A stretch of 9,957 bases of DNA from JALYSX01 sp036510515 (GTDB taxonomy: Bacteria; Vulcanimicrobiota; Vulcanimicrobiia; Vulcanimicrobiales; Vulcanimicrobiaceae), in contig DATCDS010000133.1 of the NCBI GenBank assembly GCA_036510515.1, forward strand, positions 1-9,957, written 5' to 3'. The notes beneath the pieces are model-generated. The model was given only the letters and a program-made list of their open reading frames with translations, was not told the origin of the DNA and did not search any database. The position numbers were made by a program, and so were the translations under genes. Below are positions 1 to 6,539 of this stretch, in pieces (position 1 is the first letter of the stretch; each line of letters opens with the position of its first letter).

Positions 1-271
1 TATCGGCGGCAGTCGATTCCATTTGGCTCTCGGAGATCGGTCGCTTCTCACAGGCCTTACGCAGGCCCGCCAGCACTTTCTCGCGGCTGTACTGCTCGCG
101 CCGCCCGTCCTTTTTCACCACGAAGAGACGCGGTGCTTCCATGCGCTCGTACGTGGTGAATCGATGCTTGCACCGCGGGTCGAGGCATTCGCGACGACGG
201 CGGACGACGGTCTCGTCGTCACGCGAGTCGACGACGCGTGTCTCGCTCTTGCGGCAGGTCGGACAGATCAG
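1..271 (-). CDS. nrdR: NrdR, ribonucleotide reductase repressor (3' part missing, runs off window)
   Basis: The protein is the transcriptional repressor of ribonucleotide reductase genes. The family binds NrdR boxes through an N-terminal zinc ribbon and senses ATP/dATP through an ATP-cone. The visible 90 residues show a ribbon with Cys3, Cys6, Cys29 and Cys34, the conserved SVRRRREC-like stretch (VVRRRREC, 22-29), RFTTYER (37-43) and the beginning of the ATP-cone (about 47-90, with VVKKDGRRE at 51-59 and EKRPIS at 75-80). Family members are about 150-160 residues, so roughly 60 are off the left edge. The start is unusual. The in-frame stop TAA lies at 322-320, and no ATG, GTG or TTG occurs between it and the first cysteine pair. 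A CTG at 271-269 sits 6 bases after GAGGGA (283-278) and gives M-I-C-P-T-C, exactly the family N-terminus. The second zinc half-site is CX4C where E. coli NrdR has CX2C. The gene identity is secure; the CTG start is an inference. Confidence 0.93.
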   Translation of the reverse strand, partial: MICPTCRKSETRVVDSRDDETVVRRRRECLDPRCKHRFTTYERMEAPRLFVVKKDGRREQYSREKVLAGLRKACEKRPISESQMESTAAD

Positions 272-277
272 CGGCGG

Positions 278-283
278 TCCCTC
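278..283 (-). promoter_or_regulatory. Ribosome binding site deciding the nrdR CTG start
   Basis: GAGGGA on the minus strand lies 6 bases upstream of the proposed CTG start (271-269). The same GAGGGA core precedes dprA at 599-604. Its spacing is the main support for CTG being the real initiation codon of nrdR. Confidence 0.55.
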
Positions 284-318
284 GTTGGCTAGTGGGCCTA
301 CAGGTTGTAGGTGACCCC

Positions 319-349
319 ATTATACGGCACAACGAGTCGCCCCCGCCAA
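319..349 (-). promoter_or_regulatory. Putative sigma70-type promoter of nrdR
   Basis: A perfect minus-strand TATAAT occupies 324-319. The best -35 candidate is TTGGCG at 349-344, with a long 19-base spacer, so the -35 assignment is weak. Transcription would begin near 312, leaving a leader of about 40 bases before the CTG start at 271. The box lies in the 91-base gap between the DUF5679 gene and nrdR, which suggests nrdR can be transcribed independently of the upstream gene. A consensus -10 in such GC-rich DNA is unlikely by chance. Confidence 0.6.
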
Positions 350-362
350 ATTGGGATGCCGC

Positions 363-512
363 CTACTTGGTGGCCCCGATTTTGAACATCTTCGTGCCGC
401 ACACCGGGCACTTGCCTTCGGTCGCCGGGCGACCGTTTTTCATGGTGATCTGAACTGCGTCAGAGATTTCCCGTTTGGTTTTGCACTTGACGCAATAGGC
501 TTCTGCTGCCAT
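363..512 (-). CDS. Small zinc-ribbon protein, DUF5679 family
   Basis: This is a 49-residue protein with two CXXC knuckles (Cys7/Cys10 and Cys35/Cys38) that should bind one zinc ion as a zinc ribbon. Between them is the conserved MKNGRPA (24-30), and after the second knuckle TKMFKIG (40-46). This pattern matches the small DUF5679 proteins found in many bacteria, whose function is unknown. A role in nucleic-acid or protein binding would be a guess. The ATG start at 512 is strongly supported by AGGAGG seven bases upstream. The gene is divergent from dprA (101-base gap) and lies upstream of nrdR on the same strand (91-base gap). The reading frame is complete, and the length is normal for the family. 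Confidence 0.85.
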   Translation of the reverse strand: MAAEAYCVKCKTKREISDAVQITMKNGRPATEGKCPVCGTKMFKIGATK

Positions 513-519
513 ATAAAAC

Positions 520-525
520 CCTCCT
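520..525 (-). promoter_or_regulatory. Consensus Shine-Dalgarno site of the DUF5679 gene
   Basis: AGGAGG on the minus strand is seven bases upstream of the ATG at 512-510. It is among the strongest ribosome binding sites in the window and fixes the start of this 49-residue gene. Confidence 0.75.
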
Positions 526-543
526 GATTTGCCGCCGCGTATT

Positions 544-567
544 CCCTGGCTCCAGGGGGAATCCCCC
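544..567. repeat. Overlapping inverted repeats between divergent genes
   Basis: The 101-base intergenic stretch 513-613 contains two inverted repeats that share bases. CCCTGG-CT-CCAGGG (544-557) is a nearly continuous 14-base palindrome, and GGGGG-AAT-CCCCC (555-567) can form a competing hairpin. They sit between the start of the DUF5679 gene and the start of dprA, so they could be an operator or alternative RNA structures. No T-tract follows either arm, so a terminator is unlikely. I see no convincing -35/-10 pair for either gene in this stretch. The function is unknown, and G/C runs can pair by chance in DNA of this composition. Confidence 0.4.
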
Positions 568-613
568 CGGCCGCTCGCCTTGTTTCCCGATGGACGACGA
601 GGGATAGAAGCAC

Positions 614-1480
614 ATGAACCCGCCGACCTTCCACGCCCGCGACGGTTTCGAGGCCCTGCGGGAGCCGCGTCCGACCCCAGGGACCTGGACCGGCCTGTGG
701 GGGTGTGGGAGCCTCGAGGGCCTGCGGCGGCCGACGGTCGCCATCGTGGGCACTCGCGCCGCCACCGCCTACGGCCGACGACTCGCCCACGAGTTTGCCC
801 GCGACCTGGGGCGGGCCGGGTGCTGCATTCTTTCGGGACTCGCCTTGGGCATCGACGCGGCCGCCCATGAAGGCGCTCTATCGGCGGGCGCGCCCACGAT
901 CGGCGTCCTGGGCGGCGGGCACGACTGCTTCTTTCCGCCGCGCAATGCCGGATTGGCCGAGCGTATCTGCGCGGCGGCGGGCGCCGTCGTCTCGCCCTAC
1001 GCGCCGGGCGTCCCGGCCCAACCGCATCAATTCTTGCAGCGCAATGGCGTGGTCGCCGGTCTGGCCGACGCGCTGGTCGTGATCGAAGCCCCGGCGCGCT
1101 CGGGCGCCCTCAACACCGCAAGCTGGGCGGCCGGCAGCATCCCGGTGCTAGCGGTTCCGGGCGACGTCGACCGTCCGCACGTGGCGGGGTGTCTGGCGCT
1201 CTTGCGCGACGGCGCGACCTTGGCCCGCAACGCCGCCGACGTGCTCGAAGCGCTGGGCTTGGGCGCGCCCGGCGTCGTCTCGATCCCGCTCCCCGCGATC
1301 GACGACCCGCTCCAGCAAGCGCTCCTGGCGCGCCTGGCCCAGGGCGAATGCGACCTGGGCGCGCTGATCGAGGCCGGCGGCGCCGGCGTCGGGGCCGTCA
1401 CCGCCGCACTGTCGATCTTAGAGATCCACGGCGTGATCGAAGCCACCGACGGCGGCCGATATGCTAATCTCATGCGGTGA
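614..1480 (+). CDS. dprA: DprA/Smf, DNA-processing protein A
   Basis: DprA binds incoming single-stranded DNA during natural transformation and loads RecA on it; many non-competent bacteria also carry it. The 288-residue product shows the Rossmann-like DprA core: VAIVGTRAAT (42-51), SGLALGID (74-81), the glycine-rich GVLGGGHDCFFPPRN (97-111), RNGVVAGLADALVVIEA (143-159), RSGALNTA (162-169) and AVPGDVDRP (180-188). A C-terminal winged-helix-like segment (about 231-285) follows. The N-terminal SAM-like domain of longer homologues seems absent or very short, since only about 40 residues precede the core. GAGGGA at 599-604 lies 9 bases before the ATG. The TGA stop overlaps the rlmH GTG start (GTGA, 1477-1480), so the two should be translationally coupled. 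No com genes are visible here, so competence cannot be inferred. Confidence 0.93.
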   Translation: MNPPTFHARDGFEALREPRPTPGTWTGLWGCGSLEGLRRPTVAIVGTRAATAYGRRLAHEFARDLGRAGCCILSGLALGIDAAAHEGALSAGAPTIGVLGGGHDCFFPPRNAGLAERICAAAGAVVSPYAPGVPAQPHQFLQRNGVVAGLADALVVIEAPARSGALNTASWAAGSIPVLAVPGDVDRPHVAGCLALLRDGATLARNAADVLEALGLGAPGVVSIPLPAIDDPLQQALLARLAQGECDLGALIEAGGAGVGAVTAALSILEIHGVIEATDGGRYANLMR

Positions 1481-1938
1481 TCACCAGGCTCGTCGCCGTC
1501 GGCAAGTTACGCGAAGCGTACGTCGTCGCGGCGTGCGCCGATTTTCGGCGCCGCCTCGCGCCGATGGTGCCGTTTGAAGAACTCGAAGTTCGCGCCTCCG
1601 ACGGCCGCGACCCCACGCACGCGATGCGCGAGGAAGGCCTGCGCGTGCTCAAGCTGCTGCGTCCCGACGATCGCGTCTGGCTGCTCGAACGCACCGGGAC
1701 CGAACTTTCCAGCGAAGAACTCGGCCGTCGCCTCGATGCGGTGTCGGCATCGGGCACGTCGCGCTTAACGCTGGTGGTCGCGGGAACGTACGGCGCGGAC
1801 GCGGCCCTGCACGAACGCGCCGAGTTCGCGTGGTCGCTCTCGCGCCTGACGCTGCTGCACGAGTGGGCGCGCATGCTCGTGCTGGAACAACTCTATCGCG
1901 CGGCGAAGATTGCCCGCAATGAACCCTACCATCACTGA
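1477..1938 (+). CDS. rlmH: RlmH, 23S rRNA pseudouridine-1915 N3-methyltransferase
   Basis: RlmH is a SPOUT-class, SAM-dependent homodimeric enzyme that methylates pseudouridine 1915 in helix 69 of 23S rRNA on assembled ribosomes. The product is 153 residues (E. coli 155). It carries the N-terminal LVAVGK (5-10), the SAM-loop region LVVAGTYGAD (99-108), the WSLSRLTLLHEWAR region (119-132, with His128), and the diagnostic C-terminus LEQLYRAAKI...NEPYHH (136-153). The usual I-G-G-x-x-G loop here reads V-A-G-T-Y-G, so the first glycine is alanine. All other family landmarks are intact. The GTG start at 1477 overlaps the dprA stop by four bases; no strong Shine-Dalgarno site is visible, which fits translational coupling. 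The 3' end overlaps argS by 20 bases. Confidence 0.95.
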   Translation: MITRLVAVGKLREAYVVAACADFRRRLAPMVPFEELEVRASDGRDPTHAMREEGLRVLKLLRPDDRVWLLERTGTELSSEELGRRLDAVSASGTSRLTLVVAGTYGADAALHERAEFAWSLSRLTLLHEWARMLVLEQLYRAAKIARNEPYHH

Positions 1939-3607
1939 CGCGGCGCCGTTGCCCGACGATGCGCTGGCCGCATTCGCCGCCGCCGTTTCGGCCGCGATCG
2001 CTGCGGCCTATCCCGACGCGGCCGGTGCGGCCGTGGCCTTCGAAGCGCCGCGCAATCCCGCGTTCGGCGACGTGGCGACCAACGTCGCCTTTTCGCTGGC
2101 TAAGGCCGCGCGCGCCAAGCCGCAGGACGTCGCCGCCGCGCTGATCGCCGACGCGCGCCAACGCGAGCCGCGCTTGTCGTCGCTGTTCGCATCGATCGAC
2201 GCGGTGGCAGGCTTCATCAACTTGCGCCTCGCGCCGGCGTGCTGGCAAGCGTCGATCGCGCGCGTCCTGCGCGAAGGCGAAACGTTCGGCACGATGCCCC
2301 CCAATGGGTCGCGCGTCTCGCTAGAGTTCGGCAGCGCCAATCCCACCGGCCCGCTGGTCGTCGTGCAAGGCCGCACGCTGTCGATCGGCGACGTGCTGGC
2401 CAAAGCGCTGCGCTTTTGCGGCTACGACGTGTTTACCGAATGGATCATCAACGACGCCGGCGGCCAGATGGATACACTGGGCCGCTCGCTGTATGCGCGC
2501 TATCGCCAGCGCTTCGATCCGGCGTTCGCATTTCCCGAGGAAGGTTATCCGGGCGATTACCTGATCGCGATCGCGCAGCGCATCGCCGACGCCGACGGCA
2601 CGAAATGGGTCGACGCTCCGCAAGCCGAGTGGCTCGGATATTTCAGCACCTTCGGACGCGACGTGCTCGTCGCCGAGCAGCGCGTCACGGCCAAGCGGTT
2701 CGGCGTCGACTACGATCTCTGGCAGAGCGAGACCGAGCTGCACGACGTCGGGCACGTCAAAGCCGGGCTCGCACGCTTGGCCGAGCTGGGCTTTTCCTAC
2801 GAACGAGACGGTGCGATCTTCTTCAAAGCAACCTCGTTCGGTGACGATAAGGATCGCGTCTTGGTGCGCGCCGACGGACGGCCGACCTACGTTTGCGCCG
2901 ACGTCGCGTATCACTACGAGAAACTGCAGCGCGCCGATCGTGCCATCGACATTTTGGGGCCCGATCACCACGGGTATATCGGGCGTCTCAAGGGCATCGC
3001 GGCGGCGCTGGGCTATCCCGGCAAGCTCGACGTGATCATCGCCCAGCAGATCACGCTGCTGCGCGGCAGCGAACAGGTCAACATGTCCAAGCGATCCGGC
3101 GACATCGTCACGCTCGACGAAATCCTCGACGAGGTGGGCGTCGACGCCGCGCGCTTCTTCTTCGTCATGCTGGCCAACGATTCGCCGCTCAACTTCGATC
3201 TCGCGCTGGCCAAAGAAAAGAGCCTGGAAAACCCGGTGTACTACGTGCAGTACGGCCACACGCGCATCGCCGGCATCCTGCGCAACGCCGCCGCAGCCGA
3301 CATCTCGGCGGCCGGCACCGGACACGGCTTGCAAACGCTCGAACATCCCGCCGAGCTGGCCTTAGCGCGCCGCATCAGCGAATTTCCCTCCGTCGTGCAG
3401 AGCGTCGCCCGACACGAGGCCCCGCACCGCCTCGCGCGTTACGCTCGCGACGTCGCCGTCGACTTCCATCAATTCTATACCGAGTGCCGCATCCTCATCG
3501 AGGACGAGCCCACGCGCCGCGGCCGCCTCGCTTTGTGCATCGCCGCCAAGTCCATCCTCGCCAGGGTGCTGGCGCTCCTAGGAATATCCGCCCCCGAAAC
3601 GATGTAG
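1919..3607 (+). CDS. argS: Arginyl-tRNA synthetase (degenerate HIGH motif)
   Basis: ArgS is a class I aminoacyl-tRNA synthetase that charges tRNA-Arg in the cytoplasm. From the ATG at 1919 it has 562 residues, normal for bacterial ArgS. An N-terminal additional domain includes FGDVATNVAF. The catalytic Rossmann fold begins at EFGSANPTGPL (136-146), followed by the family landmark WIINDAGGQMDTLGR. The KMSKS loop is N-MSKRSGD (389-395), followed by TLDEILDEVGVDAARFFF and LENPVYYVQYGHTRI, then a C-terminal helical anticodon-binding domain ending in the usual LGISAPETM-type tail. The HIGH signature, normally H-V-G-H after PTGPL, is V-V-V-Q (147-150), so both histidines are absent. A TTG at 1910 would add three residues, but the ATG is preferred. 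The gene overlaps rlmH by 20 bases and converges with the DUF6504 gene, 14 bases away. Confidence 0.95.
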   Translation: MNPTITDAAPLPDDALAAFAAAVSAAIAAAYPDAAGAAVAFEAPRNPAFGDVATNVAFSLAKAARAKPQDVAAALIADARQREPRLSSLFASIDAVAGFINLRLAPACWQASIARVLREGETFGTMPPNGSRVSLEFGSANPTGPLVVVQGRTLSIGDVLAKALRFCGYDVFTEWIINDAGGQMDTLGRSLYARYRQRFDPAFAFPEEGYPGDYLIAIAQRIADADGTKWVDAPQAEWLGYFSTFGRDVLVAEQRVTAKRFGVDYDLWQSETELHDVGHVKAGLARLAELGFSYERDGAIFFKATSFGDDKDRVLVRADGRPTYVCADVAYHYEKLQRADRAIDILGPDHHGYIGRLKGIAAALGYPGKLDVIIAQQITLLRGSEQVNMSKRSGDIVTLDEILDEVGVDAARFFFVMLANDSPLNFDLALAKEKSLENPVYYVQYGHTRIAGILRNAAAADISAAGTGHGLQTLEHPAELALARRISEFPSVVQSVARHEAPHRLARYARDVAVDFHQFYTECRILIEDEPTRRGRLALCIAAKSILARVLALLGISAPETM

Positions 3608-3621
3608 GCCGCAAGGGTGAG

Positions 3622-3909
3622 TTAGGCGATCGTGTAGAGCCACCAACGGGGCTGGTTGGGTTTGGCTTGACGTTCGAAATAGATCGTGGCGATCCGGCCA
3701 TCGCTCAAGACCACGTCGAAATAGTGGCGTTTGACGTAGACGTCGCCGCGGTCGATTTTGGTGCCTTTGCGCGCGGCGGCAAGGGCCGCAATCGTCAGCA
3801 CTTCGTCGCGCCATTGGAATGCCGTCGGCAAACCCGGTTCGCCGCGTCCCATCGCGACCGTGTCGAAGTTTTCGCCGATCGGCGCGATCGCTTCGCTAAC
3901 GAACCGCAC
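3622..3909 (-). CDS. DUF6504 family small protein
   Basis: This is a 95-residue protein of unknown function. RFVSEAI at the N-terminus, FQWRDE (31-36), YVKRHYFDV (58-66), a short hydrophilic turn LSDG (68-71), TIYFERQ (75-81) and the aromatic end RWWLYTI (88-94) resemble the bacterial DUF6504 family, which looks like a small beta-rich fold. The GTG at 3909 is chosen because RFVSE is where the family normally begins. An ATG at 3963 would add 18 poorly conserved residues and a 68-base overlap. With the GTG start it overlaps the AI-2E gene by 14 bases, which makes it the last gene of the pyr operon. It ends 14 bases from the convergent argS stop, with no recognisable terminator between. No signal peptide or membrane segment is visible. 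Family assignment is from memory of the pattern. Confidence 0.75.
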   Translation of the reverse strand: MRFVSEAIAPIGENFDTVAMGRGEPGLPTAFQWRDEVLTIAALAAARKGTKIDRGDVYVKRHYFDVVLSDGRIATIYFERQAKPNQPRWWLYTIA

Positions 3910-5017
3910 GATGCTGCGGCTTCGCAGGCTCGTCGTCGAGTTGGGCGTGAATGTATGGGGCACCGAAATAGCGCCACAAAATTTTGATCAATGCGGCGGC
4001 GGGAATGCCCAACACCAAGCCGGGTAAGCCGAAGAGCTCTCCGCCGGCCAGCACCGCAAACATCACGCCGATCGGCGAAACGCCGACCGAGTCGCCCATG
4101 ATCTTGGGGACGAGGATGTTGTCGCTGATACGCGCCATCACGAACATGATGACCTGCACCCAGATCAGGACCCAGGGTCCCGACGGAGCGCACAATATGA
4201 GCGCGATCAACTGCGCGACCAGCATGCCGAAGATCGGAATCGCGTATGCGACCGCGGTGATGATTCCCAAGATCAGCGGGAACTTGAATCCCACCAAAGC
4301 GCTAAGCACGGCCACCACGGTGCCGGTGATCGCGCTGACGATCACTTGGCCCGAGATGTAGCCGCCGAAAAGCGCGGTGATCTCGCCGGCCAGTTTGCGA
4401 GCGGTGCCGCGTTTACGCTCGGGAAAGAGCGCGGAAAACGTTTCGCCGATCTCGCGATCGTTCGAGAGGAAGAACAGCGAGAGCACCAGCGCCGAGAATC
4501 CGATGAATAGGATGTTGGCCAACACGTAGCCGGTCGTGAGTACGACGCCGCCCAACCCCGAGAGCGAGCTCGTGGCCAACGACTGCAGTTTGGCACCGCC
4601 CAGCGAGGAGAGGTCGAAACCGCCCGCCGGAATGTTCGCGCTGGGAAAGTGCGAGCGCGTCCAGTTTTCCGCCGCGACGATCCACGACTGCGTGCCGGCA
4701 AGCAGCGACGGCGCATTGGACGCCAGAGTCTGCGTCTGCGCGATCGCACTTGGCACCACCAAGAAGATCCCCACGGCGATGATCAGCAACAGAGCCGTGA
4801 AAACGATCGCGATGGCGTACGGCCGGCCGATTCGGCGAGCCTCGAGTTTGGCGACCAGCGGCTGCAAGCCGAACGCGATGAACGCGGCGATCGCAAAGAT
4901 CGTGATCGTTCGCGGGATGCGCTCGGCGAACCACAGCGCGAACAGCACGACGAGTATCACACCGCCGATAAAGACGACCTTGCGCCAATTGACCGCGGTC
5001 TTCACAGTTGTTTGCAT
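3896..5017 (-). CDS. AI-2E transporter family (PF01594/TqsA-like) membrane protein
   Basis: This 373-residue integral membrane protein has the layout of the AI-2E/PerM family. Two or three N-terminal hydrophobic segments lie at about 13-31, 37-55 and 67-90. A less hydrophobic stretch follows (about 91-155), then membrane segments at about 156-184, 216-245, 246-275 and 281-297. The family's conserved C-terminal block is present: DNILVPKIMGDSVGVSP (299-315), then GGELFGLPGLVLGIPAAAL (325-343). Characterised members include the autoinducer-2 exporter TqsA and Na+(Li+)/H+ antiporters, so the substrate cannot be named from sequence; most members are uncharacterised. The ATG start lies inside the end of the acetyltransferase gene (16-base overlap), indicating translational coupling. 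The tail is short, charged and probably cytoplasmic (353-373). Confidence 0.9.
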   Translation of the reverse strand: MQTTVKTAVNWRKVVFIGGVILVVLFALWFAERIPRTITIFAIAAFIAFGLQPLVAKLEARRIGRPYAIAIVFTALLLIIAVGIFLVVPSAIAQTQTLASNAPSLLAGTQSWIVAAENWTRSHFPSANIPAGGFDLSSLGGAKLQSLATSSLSGLGGVVLTTGYVLANILFIGFSALVLSLFFLSNDREIGETFSALFPERKRGTARKLAGEITALFGGYISGQVIVSAITGTVVAVLSALVGFKFPLILGIITAVAYAIPIFGMLVAQLIALILCAPSGPWVLIWVQVIMFVMARISDNILVPKIMGDSVGVSPIGVMFAVLAGGELFGLPGLVLGIPAAALIKILWRYFGAPYIHAQLDDEPAKPQHRAVR

Positions 5018-5466
5018 AGTAACCGACGCTCCGTTACGTAACCGGCTCGTTCGTAGAGCGCTCGCGCGGCCGCGTTAGCCTGCGTGACCATCAGGCTGAC
5101 GTGCGGCAAGCCGCGTTTGCGGGCCTCATCCTCGGCGGCTTTCAGCAGCGCCGCGCCCGCGCCTTCACGCCGCCGGGCCGGTTCGACGGCCATATAGGCG
5201 ATAAAGCCCTGCTCCAACCCGGTCACCTCGTCGGGCAACGTATCGAGCATCAGCGCGAATCCGACGCGCGTCGGGCCGTCCTGGGCGATCAATCCCACGT
5301 ACGAGCGGCCGGTCACGATCTGCAGCAACCGCTCGAAACTCGCTTCGAGCAACGGCGCCGGCGCGACGCGTACCGCCGAGAGGCTCGCTAGGACGGTGCG
5401 TCGCCCCAAATCCTCGATAAACGCGCGATCGTCCGCAACGGCCGGACGCACGATTACGCCCGCCAC
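5002..5466 (-). CDS. GNAT family N-acetyltransferase (RimI-like)
   Basis: The protein is an acetyl-CoA-dependent N-acyltransferase of the GNAT fold, with 154 residues from the chosen start. It shows the first strand VIVRPAVADD (4-13), the central strand FIAYMAVEPARRR (88-100), the acetyl-CoA pyrophosphate loop R-R-R-E-G-A-G (98-104) and the C-terminal SLMVTQANAAARALYERAGY (124-143), in which Asn131 and the Y-E-R-A-G-Y end are typical of RimI-type enzymes. The substrate (a protein N-terminus or a small molecule) cannot be told. Start choice is uncertain. GTG at 5466 overlaps hisC by 13 bases and keeps the first beta strand. GTG at 5451, two bases past the hisC stop, would begin at R-P-A and shorten that strand. 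It overlaps the AI-2E gene by 16 bases at its 3' end. Confidence 0.88.
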   Translation of the reverse strand: MAGVIVRPAVADDRAFIEDLGRRTVLASLSAVRVAPAPLLEASFERLLQIVTGRSYVGLIAQDGPTRVGFALMLDTLPDEVTGLEQGFIAYMAVEPARRREGAGAALLKAAEDEARKRGLPHVSLMVTQANAAARALYERAGYVTERRLLCKQL

Positions 5467-6539
5467 GACGGCAGCAACTCCTCGATAGCGTCGACCAGCA
5501 CGCGGTTTTCCTCGGCGTTGCCGATCGTCACGCGCACGTAGCCGGGCAGATGCAACGCGTCGCCCGATCGCACGATGATCCCGCGCGCGAGCAGATCGGC
5601 GTAGGCCCGCGTCGCGGTCGTCGGCACCGCCAGCGCGTAGAAGTTCGACTCGGTCTGCAGCATGTCCACGCCCAGGCGTCCGAACGCGCCCCGCAAGTAG
5701 TCGCGGCCCTCGTCGTTCGCCGCGACGCTGCGCGCGACGAACTCGGCGTCGTCGAGCGCGGCCCACGCACCCAGCGCCGCCGGACGCGAGACGTTAAACG
5801 GCAAGCGCACGCGATTGAGCCACCCGATCGTCTCGGGATCGGCGAAGCCGTAGCCGAAACGCAGCGACGCTAATCCGTAGATCTTCGACATCGTGCGCAA
5901 CACGACGGTCCCCGGGCGGCGTTCGATCAGCGAAACGGGATCGAAACTCCCCGGCCCCATGTACTCGTGGTAGGCGCGGTCGACCAGCAAGGTCACCTCG
6001 GACGGAAGGTTCTCGGTTAGCTGTTCCCACTGCGCGGACGAGAGCGCGGTTCCGGTCGGATTGTTGGGATCGCAGACGAAGAACAGCTTGGTGCGCGGCG
6101 TTACCGCAGCCAGCATCGCGTCGACGTCGTGCACGTGATCGCGCAGCGGTATCTCGATCGGTGTAGCGCCCTGGAGTCCGACCACGAGCGGATAGAGCGA
6201 GAACGACGGCGTCGCCATGATCGCCTCGTCGCCGCTTTCGAGCAGCATCTCGGCGACGACGTTGACCAGCTCGTTGCTGCCGTGACCCAGCACCACGTTC
6301 GCGGCGTTCAACCCGTACGGCGCGGCGATCTTGGCTTTGAGCTCCGGATACGAGTCGTCGAGATACAGGTGCAAGCGATCGAGATGCGCGAGCGCCCGCA
6401 TCGCTTTGGGCGAGCTGCCCAGCGGATTTTCGTTGGACGCCAACTTCACGATGCGTTCCAAACCCAGCGAGCGACGCACTTCGTCGATGGTCGTGCCCGG
6501 AACGTAGGGCGCCAGCTTGCGAATCGCGGGGCGGCTCAT
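5454..6539 (-). CDS. hisC: Histidinol-phosphate aminotransferase
   Basis: HisC is a fold-type I PLP enzyme that converts imidazole-acetol phosphate and glutamate to histidinol phosphate; homologues often also transaminate aromatic amino acids. The 361-residue product (normal length) starts with the family opening LAPYVPG (9-15). It then shows KLASNENPLG (32-41), LGHGSNELV (84-92), DPNNPTGT (157-164), VDRAYHEY (186-193), the PLP lysine Lys219 in TMSKIYGLASLRFGYG, and the substrate-phosphate arginine region GYVRVTIG (333-340). The usual D-E-A-Y is D-R-A-Y here, a small deviation. The ATG at 6539 is supported by GAGGAGG about 8 bases upstream and overlaps the pyrE stop as ATGA. It is the only histidine gene here, placed directly after the pyrimidine genes; an exact role in histidine versus tyrosine/phenylalanine synthesis cannot be decided from sequence. 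Confidence 0.93.
   Translation of the reverse strand: MSRPAIRKLAPYVPGTTIDEVRRSLGLERIVKLASNENPLGSSPKAMRALAHLDRLHLYLDDSYPELKAKIAAPYGLNAANVVLGHGSNELVNVVAEMLLESGDEAIMATPSFSLYPLVVGLQGATPIEIPLRDHVHDVDAMLAAVTPRTKLFFVCDPNNPTGTALSSAQWEQLTENLPSEVTLLVDRAYHEYMGPGSFDPVSLIERRPGTVVLRTMSKIYGLASLRFGYGFADPETIGWLNRVRLPFNVSRPAALGAWAALDDAEFVARSVAANDEGRDYLRGAFGRLGVDMLQTESNFYALAVPTTATRAYADLLARGIIVRSGDALHLPGYVRVTIGNAEENRVLVDAIEELLPSWRA

Noticed and set aside
23..292. Plus-strand frame of 89 codons at the left edge.
   Set aside because: It is antisense to the clear NrdR zinc ribbon and ATP-cone, and has no ribosome binding site or family match.
2321..3346. Long open frame (341 codons) on the minus strand opposite argS.
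   Set aside because: In GC-rich coding DNA the complementary frame is often open by chance. The sequence is low-complexity and matches no family, and argS on the other strand is certain. Similar antisense frames at 6129-7052, 7153-7971 and 7727-8857 were rejected for the same reason.
3608..3621. Terminator between the convergent argS and DUF6504 genes.
   Set aside because: Only 14 bases separate the two stops and no stem with a T-tract is seen there or just inside either gene.
3910..3963. Upstream ATG (3963) for the DUF6504 gene.
   Set aside because: It would overlap the AI-2E gene by 68 bases and add residues that look like out-of-frame translation of that gene. The GTG at 3909 coincides with the usual family N-terminus R-F-V-S-E.
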